This document shows, piece after piece, positions 54,751 to 63,287 of a DNA stretch of 64,000 bases. The stretch comes from UBA830 sp002295635 (GTDB lineage Bacteria > Pseudomonadota > Alphaproteobacteria > MPNO01 > UBA830), in assembly GCA_002295635.1 (NCBI GenBank), contig DBHK01000014.1, forward strand, positions 51,397-115,396. Direction: 5' to 3'. The first letter of the stretch is position 1. Each line of letters opens with the position of its first letter. The notes under the pieces were generated by a model, which was not told the origin of the DNA, ran no database searches, and saw only the letters and a program-made list of their open reading frames with translations. A program made the translations under genes and the position numbers.

Positions 54751-55572
54751 ATGAACCCGCCAAGAGCCAAACCGCAAAGCGCTGATATTGATAACACTGG
54801 GTCGCAACCACGGGCCGGTGTCCGTTCTGTGGAGGTTGCAGCACGTCTCATGGAAGTGTTAGCTAAAGCGCCAGCCGCGATGAATCTTAAGGACTTAGCG
54901 GCGTGCGCCGACATGTCAATGAGTAAAGCACATAGATATCTCGTAAGCTTGGGTCGAGCGGGCTTAGTGGATCAAGACACGGTCACGGGCCGCTACGATT
55001 TGGGCCGGCTCGCGCTCGCGATGGGATTAACTGCTCTTGGGCGGATGGATACCGTGCGATTGGCGATGGAAGCTCTGCCCACATTAAGGGATAACGTCCA
55101 AGAGACGGCCGTATTAGCAATTTGGACGGAGAACGGGCCCACAGTAATTCGTTTTGAGGAAAGTGCTCATCCAGTACGGATGAATATACGTCCCGGTTCA
55201 ATTTTACCATTATTGCGGTCTTCAATCGGCCAAGTTTTTGCTGCCCATATTCCCAAGTCCGAAATCGCGCAAATTATTGCAACAGAACGAGGGGCACTCG
55301 GCGGGTCCGTTCCGTCGTCAGAGACTTTTGAACGTCTGCTAGACGACGTGCGTGCTCGCGGTCTAAACCGCAATGTCGGTGATTATGTTCGGGGAGTAAG
55401 TGCAATGTCTGTACCGGTTTTTGACGCTCATGGCCAGATTGTCGCCGTTATTGGCGTGCTTGGTCACGAACCAACATTGGACACCTCGTGGGATGGGCCA
55501 ATTGCATCCACCCTTCTACAGGCTGGAGATGAGATCTCGCAGCGACTTGGGCACCGGGTCAACAAAAGATAA
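54751..55572 (+). CDS. IclR-family transcriptional regulator
   Basis: 273 residues. The winged HTH is at about 22-85 (VEVAARLMEVLAKAPAAMNL, ADMSMSKAHRYLVSLGRAGL, TGRYDLGRLALAMG). The C-terminal GAF-like IclR effector domain (about 100-260) includes ETAVLAIWTENGPTVIRFEE and VRGVSAMSVPVFDAHGQIVA. IclR proteins often control aromatic-acid catabolic operons in response to a pathway intermediate. It lies between the divergent Rieske operon and the second NMT1-like gene and is the likely regulator of both. Confidence 0.93.
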   Translation: MNPPRAKPQSADIDNTGSQPRAGVRSVEVAARLMEVLAKAPAAMNLKDLAACADMSMSKAHRYLVSLGRAGLVDQDTVTGRYDLGRLALAMGLTALGRMDTVRLAMEALPTLRDNVQETAVLAIWTENGPTVIRFEESAHPVRMNIRPGSILPLLRSSIGQVFAAHIPKSEIAQIIATERGALGGSVPSSETFERLLDDVRARGLNRNVGDYVRGVSAMSVPVFDAHGQIVAVIGVLGHEPTLDTSWDGPIASTLLQAGDEISQRLGHRVNKR

Positions 55573-55597
55573 AACGCGATAAGAAATTATCCGCGTT
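55573..55597. terminator. hairpin after the IclR gene
   Basis: AACGCGATAA and TTATCCGCGTT form a ten-pair stem with one bulge and a GAAA tetraloop, starting right after the stop codon. No T-run follows, so it may be a weak terminator or an RNA stabiliser. The rest of the 170-base gap also holds a GCGTTCG/CGAACGC repeat. Confidence 0.35.
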
Positions 55598-55742
55598 CGA
55601 GGGAAACTCGTGATCCGCGAACGCAGTGTATATGTCAAAGGGCCTCACCTCTTCTCTCGCGAAAGTCAGATGGACTATCCATCGTGCTTATGCATACTCT
55701 CACCTACTAGTAAAAATATATTGCGAATAGGAAAACTGCCTG

Positions 55743-56657
55743 ATGGCTAAATTTCTGATTCAACCGCATGGCAGACTCAATGATTGGGTCGCCGAAAAGA
55801 AGGGATATTTTGTCGATGAGGGCCTCAATTACGTTTTAAATGCTGAGGTAGCAGAAAAATCGACCCCACCGTTGGCCGAGGCCCTCGATCCCAACGCTCC
55901 AATCAAAGAAAATCTTTACGGCGCGTTTGAACGCTACGCTGAGGGACACGGCCGCAAAGGTACCCATAAACATGCTGGTGATGTCAGCTGCGCTTGCCAC
56001 TGGACAGTCAATCAGTCGGCTAGTCTTCAGGATGGCATAATGTACGGTAACGCGTACAGCGTCTGCGAGGCGGCAATCATGGTGCCTCCCGGATCAAGCG
56101 CGACAAAACCGGAAAAACTCGCGGGCGTCGAAGTTGCAGTAGGTTATCATTCGGGCAGTCACTATTCCGCGCTTCAGGCACTCGAAGTGTTTCTCGAAGA
56201 GGACGATATTGTTTTAAAATTTGTTGGCACATCTTGGTCGCGAGTCGATGCCGCGCTCGCAGGTAAAATTCCCGCCGTGAATGTTTGGGGGCCACAGCTT
56301 TATATATTGGAACAGCGTGGTTTTACACGCGTCGTTTCAACGACTTTCATGATGGGATACATTTTCCCACGCGATGCCGAACTCGAAGACGTCGAAAAAT
56401 ATATTCGAGCTCTAGTGCGGGCTCAGGCCGACATCGACGCAACCCCCGAAAAATACAAACGTTACTTCCTCAATGAAATTCCTGAACGTTATTTGAACAA
56501 CGTAGACGTCCGACGGTTTGGCGTTGGTGAACGGATCGTCCCCCAACCTTATACTCGAGATATGTTTGACAAAACCCAGACTTGGATGCACGAACGCAAG
56601 CTTTTCAACGTCGGCTCAGAAGCAGGGGTATCATACGAAATCGCCGTTCATCGGTAG
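55743..56657 (+). CDS. NMT1/THI5-like PBP-fold protein without signal peptide, copy C
   Basis: 304 residues starting MAKFLIQPHGRLNDWVAEKK, no signal peptide. More divergent than copies A and B but with the same landmarks: GYFVDEGLNYVL, DVSCACHWTVNQSASLQDG (Cys-x-Trp kept), VAVGYHSGSHYSALQALEVF (Gly-Ser-His kept) and NVWGPQLYILEQRGF. It lies convergent with a third Rieske oxygenase (71 bases between stops) and 170 bases after the IclR gene on the same strand. No transporter partner. An enzyme acting on a Rieske product or substrate is my working idea. Confidence 0.8.
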   Translation: MAKFLIQPHGRLNDWVAEKKGYFVDEGLNYVLNAEVAEKSTPPLAEALDPNAPIKENLYGAFERYAEGHGRKGTHKHAGDVSCACHWTVNQSASLQDGIMYGNAYSVCEAAIMVPPGSSATKPEKLAGVEVAVGYHSGSHYSALQALEVFLEEDDIVLKFVGTSWSRVDAALAGKIPAVNVWGPQLYILEQRGFTRVVSTTFMMGYIFPRDAELEDVEKYIRALVRAQADIDATPEKYKRYFLNEIPERYLNNVDVRRFGVGERIVPQPYTRDMFDKTQTWMHERKLFNVGSEAGVSYEIAVHR

Positions 56658-56728
56658 CAGCCGCTGTCAGGGCCGCACCAAAACTAGGAAAGTCGCCAAT
56701 TCGACGGATACTTCTCTTCCGGAAACGT

Positions 56729-57922
56729 TTAGTAGAAATTTCCCGCGCCAATCTCCATTGGCGGCGCGTCGCTCTCAAGCTGGACACCCACGGGATCCCC
56801 GCCATTTGCTACAATCTGGATTTGGGTGCGTAATTTACGGCGAAGCATTGATACACCTGTGTCACTCGAGCCAAGACGCTCCTCGCTATGCAACGTAATC
56901 GGACCCTGTCCCTTCTGGATTTCCCAGTCGCCTGGCATTTTCCAGCGCTCTTCATCGGTCATATCTGACCACTTCTTTTCGAGGATTGGCGCCGTAACGA
57001 GAGGAACCCCCTCAAAATCTAGCGGCATTCGGGTTATGTGAAAGGTACGGTGGTGGGTGTCGTCAATCGGTACTAGCCAGCCCATGCTCTCAGCGATACC
57101 CGCCGAGAGCTGGATATTTGGGACGCTTCTTAGGCTTGGGAACATCACATGGGTGACCCGGTCCATCGTACGGCCATCAGGAAACTCTCGATGGGCAGTA
57201 TATTGCATTCCTAGTTTCGTATCATGCCAAGCGACCTGCGGCATTACCGCCATCTCTGGATTAAATTGCGGTCCAGAAAATGCAGTATGCAGTATCACCA
57301 CGTGAAACGGATCCATCGTATTTTCCCAGTCTTGCAGCCAATTCCACGGGATGATTTCCTCGGTTTCATCACCACCGACGCTATAACTCGCCGCATCAGG
57401 CACGATCTTTTCATTTGGACAGAGGTTTTCAAATGGCGCCCACCGGGGTAGTGCTGGTTTTTTTTCGAGCGGACCTAGATAGGCAAAGACCAGACCGTAG
57501 CGTTCCAATACTGGATACCAAGGTTGGCGGCACCGTTCACGAAAAGCAGGTTTATCCGCAACTTCACAGGGCTGCTCCAAGCACCTCCCCTCGGTGTCAA
57601 ACAACCAGCCATGATAAGGGCATCGAATTCCACGCTCCTCAACCTTGGCAAAGGCCATAGGTGCCCCCCGATGTATACAACGCGGGGTGATCAAACCCGG
57701 CAAACCTGATCGGTCGCGGAATAAGACCAAATCTTCGCCGAGGACTCGAATTTCTATGGGGCGTTCACCTAACCGTTCTGCGATCTCGATTGGATGCCAG
57801 TACCGGCGCATGAACTCCCCACATGGGGTGCCGGGGCCGACCTCGGTAATTTCGCTATCATGAGTGTGCCGCGACCTCCCATATGCGCTTCCTGAAGGTT
57901 CATTCGTTAATACACTTGCCAT
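56729..57922 (-). CDS. Rieske non-heme iron oxygenase, phthalate-dioxygenase type (copy 3)
   Basis: 397 residues. The Rieske motif is CIHRGAPMAFAKVEERGIRC then PYHGW (about residue 82); the mononuclear iron motif is WNWLQDWENTMDPFHVVILH; the family ending is LGSSDTGVSMLRRKLRTQI. It shares the layout of copies 1 and 2 (PCGEFMRRYWHP at the start) but is clearly more distant, and where they have NWLQH it has NWLQD. Likely a homotrimeric hydroxylase for an aromatic or N-heterocyclic acid, needing a reductase from elsewhere. Convergent with NMT1-like copy C. Confidence 0.92.
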   Translation of the reverse strand: MASVLTNEPSGSAYGRSRHTHDSEITEVGPGTPCGEFMRRYWHPIEIAERLGERPIEIRVLGEDLVLFRDRSGLPGLITPRCIHRGAPMAFAKVEERGIRCPYHGWLFDTEGRCLEQPCEVADKPAFRERCRQPWYPVLERYGLVFAYLGPLEKKPALPRWAPFENLCPNEKIVPDAASYSVGGDETEEIIPWNWLQDWENTMDPFHVVILHTAFSGPQFNPEMAVMPQVAWHDTKLGMQYTAHREFPDGRTMDRVTHVMFPSLRSVPNIQLSAGIAESMGWLVPIDDTHHRTFHITRMPLDFEGVPLVTAPILEKKWSDMTDEERWKMPGDWEIQKGQGPITLHSEERLGSSDTGVSMLRRKLRTQIQIVANGGDPVGVQLESDAPPMEIGAGNFY

Positions 57923-58591
57923 CGCTCTCCCCCCACTGCTCTTCTCCTATTTGACCAGCCGAAAACGTATCGATCAAGTGACGGGTGGGCTACCCACCAG
58001 CAAGGGCCGCGGGGTATCTGGCTATCAAGCCGCTATTTATCTGTTGATAGAGTTCTGGCGTGAGGACGCGCTGGATAACGGTCTCTATCAATTCCACTGG
58101 GTAAATTAAGCTGATTATCTATCCGTTTCCGGGCTCGCCGCGATAACCCGCGAGATATGGTAACGATCCGGGCATCTGTATTAGCGACAACGCCCCTACC
58201 TCGAAAGCATTAAGGATGAGGTATAAATCCAAGTTGGGAGCTTTGAGCCAAACACGGCCCTAGCCCCCACCTTCACAAACCATGACCTTTGATCTGAGGC
58301 TGATCACCCGGTCTGCGACCTAATTGCTTACTGAAAGTTCAGCCGGCTCCCGGTCCGACTTCCACAATTCAAGGCAAAGGCGCTGAAATCCCCAATCCTT
58401 GCCATTGTATGCGCAGAACACAGTTATAAGGCCGCGGCAGAGGGGCCTTAGGGACTTTCTAGGAAACCGATTGTGGTCGGCGTGAATAGCAGATTTGGAA
58501 TGGTTGTAAAGGGATCCAGCTTAGTCGCCCAGCAATGAAAAAAGCAGCAATGATTTTAGGGCGACCGGCTGAAAAAGGGAGGTCGAGTACC
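57923..58591. other. 670-bp gap with a decayed coding fragment
   Basis: No intact gene. On the minus strand, 58108 down to about 57989 reads LIYPVELIETVIQRVLTPEL and continues YQQINSGLIARYPAALAGG before a stop, which looks like the end of a real protein, but stops lie just upstream. I cannot name its family. The rest shows nothing. Confidence 0.35.
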
Positions 58592-58629
58592 AAAAAAACC
58601 CTTTAACTCAGTGAGTTAAAGGGCTGATT
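58592..58629 (-). terminator. strong bidirectional terminator, probably of an ancestral tRNA-fMet
   Basis: CCCTTTAACTC and GAGTTAAAGGG form a perfect 11-bp stem with a 3-base loop (58599-58623). On the minus strand it is followed at once by seven T; on the plus strand by CTGATTTTT. It lies directly downstream (minus strand) of the tRNA 3' fragment at 58633, as expected for the native terminator of that tRNA. Confidence 0.8.
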
Positions 58630-58632
58630 TTT

Positions 58633-58672
58633 AGTTGCGGGTGCAGGATTTGAACCTGCAACCTTCAGGTTA
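58633..58672 (-). repeat. tRNA-fMet 3'-end remnant 1 (attachment-site-like)
   Basis: On the minus strand TAACCTGAAGGTTGCAGG then TTCAAATCCTGC and ACCCGCAACT reproduces the anticodon-stem 3' side, intact T-arm and acceptor end of initiator tRNA. The 5' half is absent and the anticodon loop is altered. Such 3' ends are classic integrase target duplications. Confidence 0.7.
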
Positions 58673-58708
58673 AAAGCGCGCAGGTTAAATTGGAACTTTT
58701 ATGGGGCA

Positions 58709-59104
58709 TTAGAAACCGATCACTATTTGATAAAAAATACAAAGCTGAGCGATCCAGCTGCCGGCGAATGTAATCGTTCGTCCGGTTGGGATCCCTAATA
58801 CATACACAAAGTAGTGAGCTACTCGGAGCCAAAAATAGGCTACAGCTGCTGTTGCTGTAGCTTCATTTGTGGCGTTAGCCAAATGGGCTACAAATACAAG
58901 CGCTGCAAACGGTACCAGGTTTTCGATGGCATTATAGTGCGCTCGCTTAGCCCGCTCAGCCCAAAACGGCAAGGGCGTTCCATCCGCCTTATATGTTAGG
59001 GATGCAATCAGACCTACATTTACGATATGTGCCAATATGTATGGCAACCACATCAAAATAGTTAAACCCGATATCCACGCAACCATTCCTAATTCGGTAG
59101 TCAT
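58709..59104 (-). CDS. MAPEG-family membrane protein
   Basis: I choose the ATG at 59104, with GAGGAG upstream; an ATG five codons earlier is possible. 131 residues, four membrane helices. RAKRAHYNAIENLVPFAALV is the MAPEG mark (ERAxxAHxNxxE), followed by AAVAYFWLRVAHYFVYVLGI. Bacterial members are of unknown function, distantly related to glutathione-dependent membrane enzymes. It lies between tRNA remnants 1 and 2 as the only gene of that cassette. Confidence 0.88.
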   Translation of the reverse strand: MTTELGMVAWISGLTILMWLPYILAHIVNVGLIASLTYKADGTPLPFWAERAKRAHYNAIENLVPFAALVFVAHLANATNEATATAAVAYFWLRVAHYFVYVLGIPTGRTITFAGSWIAQLCIFYQIVIGF

Positions 59105-59400
59105 TTTTTTACTCCTCATTTTTTCCTTGATCAGACCTAACCAGACTATATCAAGAGGTCGATGCGGGAAAAGCTGGAACTGGCGTGGTTAAATTAAGGC
59201 ATTTAGGGCTGTCAAAACGCCCATGTTAATTGGTGAGCAAACCTAGTTTGACTATTGGATGGTTGATCCAACGTGATAATTTATAATTACGCTATCAAGA
59301 AAAAAGCCGTTAGATTATTTTGACGGTAACTTGTCAGCAAACCCATATTTGCATGAAAAATAACCTAGCACTTCTTCTACATCATTGATTTCATTATTTT

Positions 59401-59447
59401 CCAGAACCGGATTTAAACCCGCGACCTTCAGGTTACAAGCTTCTGAC
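59401..59447 (-). repeat. tRNA-fMet 3'-end remnant 2 (degenerate)
   Basis: On the minus strand GTCAGAAGCTTG then TAACCTGAAGGTCGCGGGTT and TAAATCCGG resemble the anticodon and T-arms of initiator tRNA, with several substitutions and no acceptor end. Same orientation as remnants 1 and 3. It lies about 770 bases from remnant 1. Confidence 0.55.
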
Positions 59448-59498
59448 ACACGGACAATTAAGCGAGGCCCGTCTCCGTCCGACAGATCTATTTTAGCC

Positions 59499-60107
59499 TC
59501 AATGGCTGCCGATTTTTCGGATTGCCTGGTCGATAAGCTTCCGAAAGGTGTCGACACGACCCTCGTCCGCCCCGATCGCGTCGTAAAAACTCAGCATCTC
59601 GTAGCTTGCCTGAGGCGCGCATCCCCTGAGCATGACACCCTTGATAAATCGTTTGACCGGATGTCTCAGTAACAGGTGATTGACCCACCAGCGCGAGGCC
59701 AGGGTAGTGACCACAAGACAATGGTTAAGCCCTTCCAGCGCCGGCATGATTGTGCGCTTATCGGGCGTATGGGTGAAGGCGATACGTGGCCCCCAAACCC
59801 TATCAAACCAGCCCTTTAGTCGGGCGGGCACATTGAACCACCAAGTCGGAAACACGAGGATCAGGGTCTTCGCACGTAGAAGCTGCGCGATCTGGTCTGC
59901 GACCTCGGAATCGTTGAAATCATCGGTGAAATAGCTTTCCCGCTCGGCTACTGTCAGGCTCGCGTTGAATTCGTCGGCATAGAGATCCAAGTGCTCGTAG
60001 ACGATCCCTTGCGCTTTCAATCCCACTTCCACTCGGTCAACCAGATGGTGGCAAAGGCTATCCTTCAGAGGGTGACAGGATACTAAAAGGCAAACAGGTT
60101 CGGTCAT
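59499..60107 (-). CDS. flavodoxin-fold NAD(P)H:quinone oxidoreductase-like protein
   Basis: A 202-residue cytosolic protein. The opening CLLVSCHPLKDSLCHHLVDR is the FMN/FAD phosphate loop of the NQO1/KefF/MdaB family; LILVFPTWWFNVPARLKGWF then DRV is the family signature, followed by GPRIAFTH. These enzymes reduce quinones with two electrons. Sole reductase of the cassette between tRNA remnants 2 and 3; substrate unknown. Confidence 0.9.
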   Translation of the reverse strand: MTEPVCLLVSCHPLKDSLCHHLVDRVEVGLKAQGIVYEHLDLYADEFNASLTVAERESYFTDDFNDSEVADQIAQLLRAKTLILVFPTWWFNVPARLKGWFDRVWGPRIAFTHTPDKRTIMPALEGLNHCLVVTTLASRWWVNHLLLRHPVKRFIKGVMLRGCAPQASYEMLSFYDAIGADEGRVDTFRKLIDQAIRKIGSH

Positions 60108-60339
60108 TGGTCAATTCCAGATCTTCGGATTCGGACCTCATATTTGCCCGTAAAAAGCAAGACGGGCAAGCACCCAAAACCCCCGGATCTCAGGTATCCT
60201 GCGGTAATGGCGTCAGGCACAACGCAGCCATTCTATATTTGTGTCATACTTCGGGCCACTGATGGTGCATTTCAGTGAATAAGTTCTACACCGCAATCTT
60301 TGAGATAGTTTACAATGGGAGCATCACAGTATGCGACTC

Positions 60340-61143
60340 TCAGTATGGTACTGTCTTCCGTCTAACCACAGCCGCCTTGTTGCACGCATCTAAAAACTCT
60401 CCATATTCGCAATGTTCTGCGTGATCAGGGCACACCTCGGCATCTAATAATTGCTTGATCTTGGTCAGGGTCGGCTCAATCCAGGAGCCATCACTTTTAT
60501 ATGGGAGTATCGTCATCTTGAATCGCATGGTAGCGTAATCCTGATGGAGGAATTGCGCGTCGGTGAAACGATCTCCATCGCAATAGAGAAAATACCCTAT
60601 ATCAGATGTGTCGAGTCCTAACCGCCGCATTACCCAGACGTAAAAATCCATTTGGCGCTTGTATGAGGCCTTCCACCAATCATCAAGAGTGATTTCTTTG
60701 TTGGGAGATTTTTGAGAGGTGCTCTTGTAGTCCACAAGATGCACTTGGCCGGTCTGGATGTTTTGCCAAACATCATCCAGGCCGCCGCCAACTTTTAAAT
60801 TTGTTTCCTCGTGGACGGTATTGAAACGTCCTTCGGCACCAAAGTGCAGACTTTGGGTCCATAGCTCAAACCTGTCATCGGCAAGAGGGATCAAATTCTC
60901 AAAACCATTTTCCTTGAGAAAGGGATGGCAGGTGCCCGCTTTCCTGTGCTCTTCAAAATCCCGCTTGAGTAGGACGTCTGTAGCTTCATTTATATTGTAG
61001 CCGGGAATACTGGGGAATTTGATCCCTTCGACTTGTTGGAGATAAAAGCACGCCGGGCACGCGATAAAATTTTCTATTCGGTAACGGCTTAATTCGTACG
61101 GTGCTGGGTTCTGTGGGTTGTATACACCGCGGTGTCTGGGCAC
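60340..61143 (-). CDS. PD-(D/E)XK nuclease-superfamily protein with RecB/Cas4-like cysteines
   Basis: A 267-residue soluble protein. GGGLDDVWQNIQTG then QVHLVDYKSTSQ gives the D...DxK core of the restriction-endonuclease fold (about 118-142). Cysteines occur at the N-terminus (ACPACFYL, 29 and 32) and as a late trio (about 238, 245, 254), like the iron-sulfur frame of Cas4/AddB-type nucleases, though spacing differs. YKRQMDFYVWVMRRLGLD is the conserved QxxxY-type motif region. No cas, addA or addB gene is near. It may serve a mobile element or DNA repair. Confidence 0.75.
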   Translation of the reverse strand: MPRHRGVYNPQNPAPYELSRYRIENFIACPACFYLQQVEGIKFPSIPGYNINEATDVLLKRDFEEHRKAGTCHPFLKENGFENLIPLADDRFELWTQSLHFGAEGRFNTVHEETNLKVGGGLDDVWQNIQTGQVHLVDYKSTSQKSPNKEITLDDWWKASYKRQMDFYVWVMRRLGLDTSDIGYFLYCDGDRFTDAQFLHQDYATMRFKMTILPYKSDGSWIEPTLTKIKQLLDAEVCPDHAEHCEYGEFLDACNKAAVVRRKTVPY

Positions 61144-61250
61144 TTTCGGTATCCTAAATTTTAGTCTCCACCCAATGTAAATAACCAGAAGCGAGGCGTG
61201 ACCGTGGGTGGAGACTTATTGCGATCACAATGTCGGCGATTGCGTAGATT

Positions 61251-61296
61251 AGTTGCGTGGGCAGGATTTGAACCTCCGACCTTCGGGCTATGAGCC
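61251..61296 (-). repeat. tRNA-fMet 3'-end remnant 3 (attachment-site-like)
   Basis: On the minus strand GGCTCATAGCCCGAAGG then TCGGAGGTTCAAATCC and TGCCCACGCAACT keeps the anticodon CAT, anticodon-stem 3' side, T-loop and acceptor end of an initiator tRNA. The T-stem has a mismatch and no 5' half can be folded, so it is not a working tRNA gene. Confidence 0.7.
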
Positions 61297-61622
61297 TTCA
61301 AAACAAGTTATGCACCCTCTAGCCCCAAAACCCTGCTGTCGCCTACAGAACCTGTGACGACCTCTAATCCTTGACCACCATACGTTGCCAACTTCCCGCA
61401 AATACTGTGGCAACCTCTAGGTTGTCAAGCGACCCCTGCGCCGTGCGGCGCTCGTCAGGTTACAAAGTATTAGGTGGTGAACACCGAGCTTCCGATTTGT
61501 GCGCCTCAGCCAAGGAAACAAGGTTTTGCGGTTTAGCGCCGACAGTTCCGTTTTTTTACTATCGGTATATATATCCACAGTCCTTGTAATATCCAACGCA
61601 TGCAGGCACCAACAAGCGTTGG
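61297..61622. other. intergenic, no gene seen
   Basis: Short frames on both strands lack ribosome sites and family features. The stretch next to the tRNA remnant is probably scrambled tRNA 5' sequence and insertion debris. Confidence 0.4.
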
Positions 61623-62780
61623 TTAAACGCAGTTCCACCCGAGAGAGAGTTCTTTACAAATTAATCCCTCAAATGCTGCAATATAAATTTTACCGTTTTG
61701 AAACTTCACCTCTGCCGGTCGCTTTGTCAGATTGTAAACTACAAGCCCGGACTCAAAAAGTTTATATGCGATACCGTCTGTAATCTCGGTCTTCCGACTA
61801 ACAGGCTTACCTAGATCAATATCGTAAAAGTCATATAAAAAATGGTCGTGATCGCCGTTTGGTGTGTCGGAGTTGTTATCAGCGTATAGTATGTAACCAT
61901 TTTCTGGAATTACCGCTGCCATAGCGGTAAAAAGTTTGGCGTACTTTCTATTTTGTTCAGAGTTCCGGTCTCCATCGGAAACTTCATTGGTTATTCGCCA
62001 AGGCTCTAACGCGATCAGCCTTGGTTCTCGAAGGTGGGTATTGTGGAAATCAATTACCTTTTCAATTTCTCTAATTTCTGAATAAGTATATGCCTCTTTG
62101 CTACGATACGGGTGTTTATACAATTCAAGAAAAACGCCATTGATGAGATCGTGAGTTGATTTATCCTTTCGCCAATTCACGTTCGCTAAAATAATAAAAT
62201 TATCACCCATTCTTTTTCGAACAGCTGAGGCGATTGAGCGTCTCGCTCGGGCTATATCGGTTTTATCGACATTCCCGGGATGGTCGTTATGCCACCAGTC
62301 AAGCATTAAACCGTCGGATCCGAATTTCTCTGCTCTTTGGTGGGTTAGATTGGCAAAGTACGGTGGGAAGCGGGAATTCAAATAATCTAACCAAACGGTT
62401 TTTCCATATTCATCAGCATGGCTCCACTTTTTCTCTGTAATGAAAGGTTCCTGGCCAGGATAAGTCGACCATGGCTTCCCAACGTAATGATAGTTCCAAT
62501 AAATCTCCATCAGAGAAAATTTGGTTGGGCTGCTTACTGGACGTGCTGTCCAGTAAAGCCCATACGGCGACCGCCCTTTTTGGGCGTTCCAAGCCCGGAA
62601 TACATTAATGGTTTTGCGAAATAATAATTTTTTTTGGGTCGCCGAACCGTTCTTTTGAATAATCGGCGCTGGTGCGGGAGCATTGAATAAAGGGATTAAG
62701 TTACTTTCTTGCCCGCTAGCCGAGATACCCTCGCAACCAGTTACTAAAATAATAAATATGTAAGAGGCTATACGGACCAA
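61623..62780 (-). CDS. putative glycoside hydrolase (GHL15/GH114-like) lipoprotein
   Basis: I use a TTG at 62780, with GGAAGA upstream, because it yields a lipoprotein signal MVRIASYIFIILVTGCEG (lipobox VTGC); the frame is open further but becomes poly-Phe. The 386-residue product has a TIM-barrel look: WLDYLNSRFPPYFANL, GSDGLMLDWWHND (candidate catalytic Asp), FIILANVNWRKD, GVFLELYKHPY (candidate Glu), and a C-terminal beta part (YKLFESGLVVYNLTKRPAEV). This matches putative glycosyl hydrolases that act on polysaccharide outside the cell. Family assignment is tentative. Confidence 0.65.
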   Translation of the reverse strand: MVRIASYIFIILVTGCEGISASGQESNLIPLFNAPAPAPIIQKNGSATQKKLLFRKTINVFRAWNAQKGRSPYGLYWTARPVSSPTKFSLMEIYWNYHYVGKPWSTYPGQEPFITEKKWSHADEYGKTVWLDYLNSRFPPYFANLTHQRAEKFGSDGLMLDWWHNDHPGNVDKTDIARARRSIASAVRKRMGDNFIILANVNWRKDKSTHDLINGVFLELYKHPYRSKEAYTYSEIREIEKVIDFHNTHLREPRLIALEPWRITNEVSDGDRNSEQNRKYAKLFTAMAAVIPENGYILYADNNSDTPNGDHDHFLYDFYDIDLGKPVSRKTEITDGIAYKLFESGLVVYNLTKRPAEVKFQNGKIYIAAFEGLICKELSLGWNCV

Positions 62781-62818
62781 CGATTCTTCCAATTCGAAAA
62801 AGAAAAAAAACAGTTGGG

Positions 62819-63088
62819 TTATTTTGGCACCAAATTGGCACCAGAGCCATTTTTCCATAAAAAATGACCTAGCGCTTCTGCGACCCGCGCTTTGCCTTCC
62901 GCGGTCCGTGGTCCGGTGGACTTGCCCCCATGCATCCGACATCTGTTACGTCCGGTGACGACGGGGTTCTGGCAAAGGCGTGCCCTTGCGCGTTTTCGCG
63001 TGGCACCTCTGGCCCGACCAACTGGGCCCGAAACGCGTGTAGCGGTGCGCGGAACGCGGGCGGGGCCTGATCCGTAAACCTTTGGCAT
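62819..63088 (-). CDS. HGGxSTGP-motif protein
   Basis: 89 residues, very basic. The core CRMHGGKSTGPRTAEGKARV is a motif found in short proteins of phages, integrated elements and genomic islands; their function is unknown. The Arg-rich N-terminus could bind nucleic acid. No ribosome site before the ATG at 63088. GC-rich compared with neighbours. It supports the view that this end of the window is mobile DNA. Confidence 0.7.
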   Translation of the reverse strand: MPKVYGSGPARVPRTATRVSGPVGRARGATRKRARARLCQNPVVTGRNRCRMHGGKSTGPRTAEGKARVAEALGHFLWKNGSGANLVPK

Positions 63089-63181
63089 GAATTAAATAAG
63101 CCCAATTATCCTCTTAGACGTTTAAGTTTTTCCGTGACACTCCTGAATAACGCGGGCATGATACTCGAACATCAAGAGTAG

Positions 63182-63287
63182 GGCTGACGCCCTCGCCAAC
63201 CTGCCTACCCGGCAAGGTGGTGCTCCGAAAGGAGGATGTGGCCATAGACGGCAACTAAAGGGTCTAAGCCATTTCAGAATGTCAGCC
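63182..63287 (+). ncRNA. structured leader RNA, candidate riboswitch or attenuator
   Basis: A 7-bp outer stem (GGCTGAC at 63182, GTCAGCC at 63281) encloses three helices: CC-ACCTGCC/GGC-AGGT-GG with single A bulges (63196-63220), CTCC-GAAA-GGAG (63223-63234, GNRA-type loop), and TGGC..TAGAC/GTCTA.GCCA (63239-63271) with a 12-base purine-rich loop. All pairings are read directly from sequence. The last two bases of the outer stem are shared with the terminator that follows, so the two structures compete. I do not recognise it as a known riboswitch class. Confidence 0.55.

Noticed and set aside
57864..58109. 81-codon plus-strand frame overlapping the third Rieske start
   Set aside because: Antisense to a well-supported start and to a better minus-strand fragment.
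61251..61335. Complete tRNA-Met gene at remnant 3
   Set aside because: The anticodon CAT and T-loop are present, but the T-stem is mismatched and no D-arm or 5' acceptor strand can be paired.
63182..63287. Hammerhead, HDV-like or known riboswitch class
   Set aside because: I looked for CTGANGA/GAAA cores, HDV-type nesting and hallmark boxes of common riboswitches; none fits, so it is reported as an orphan structure.
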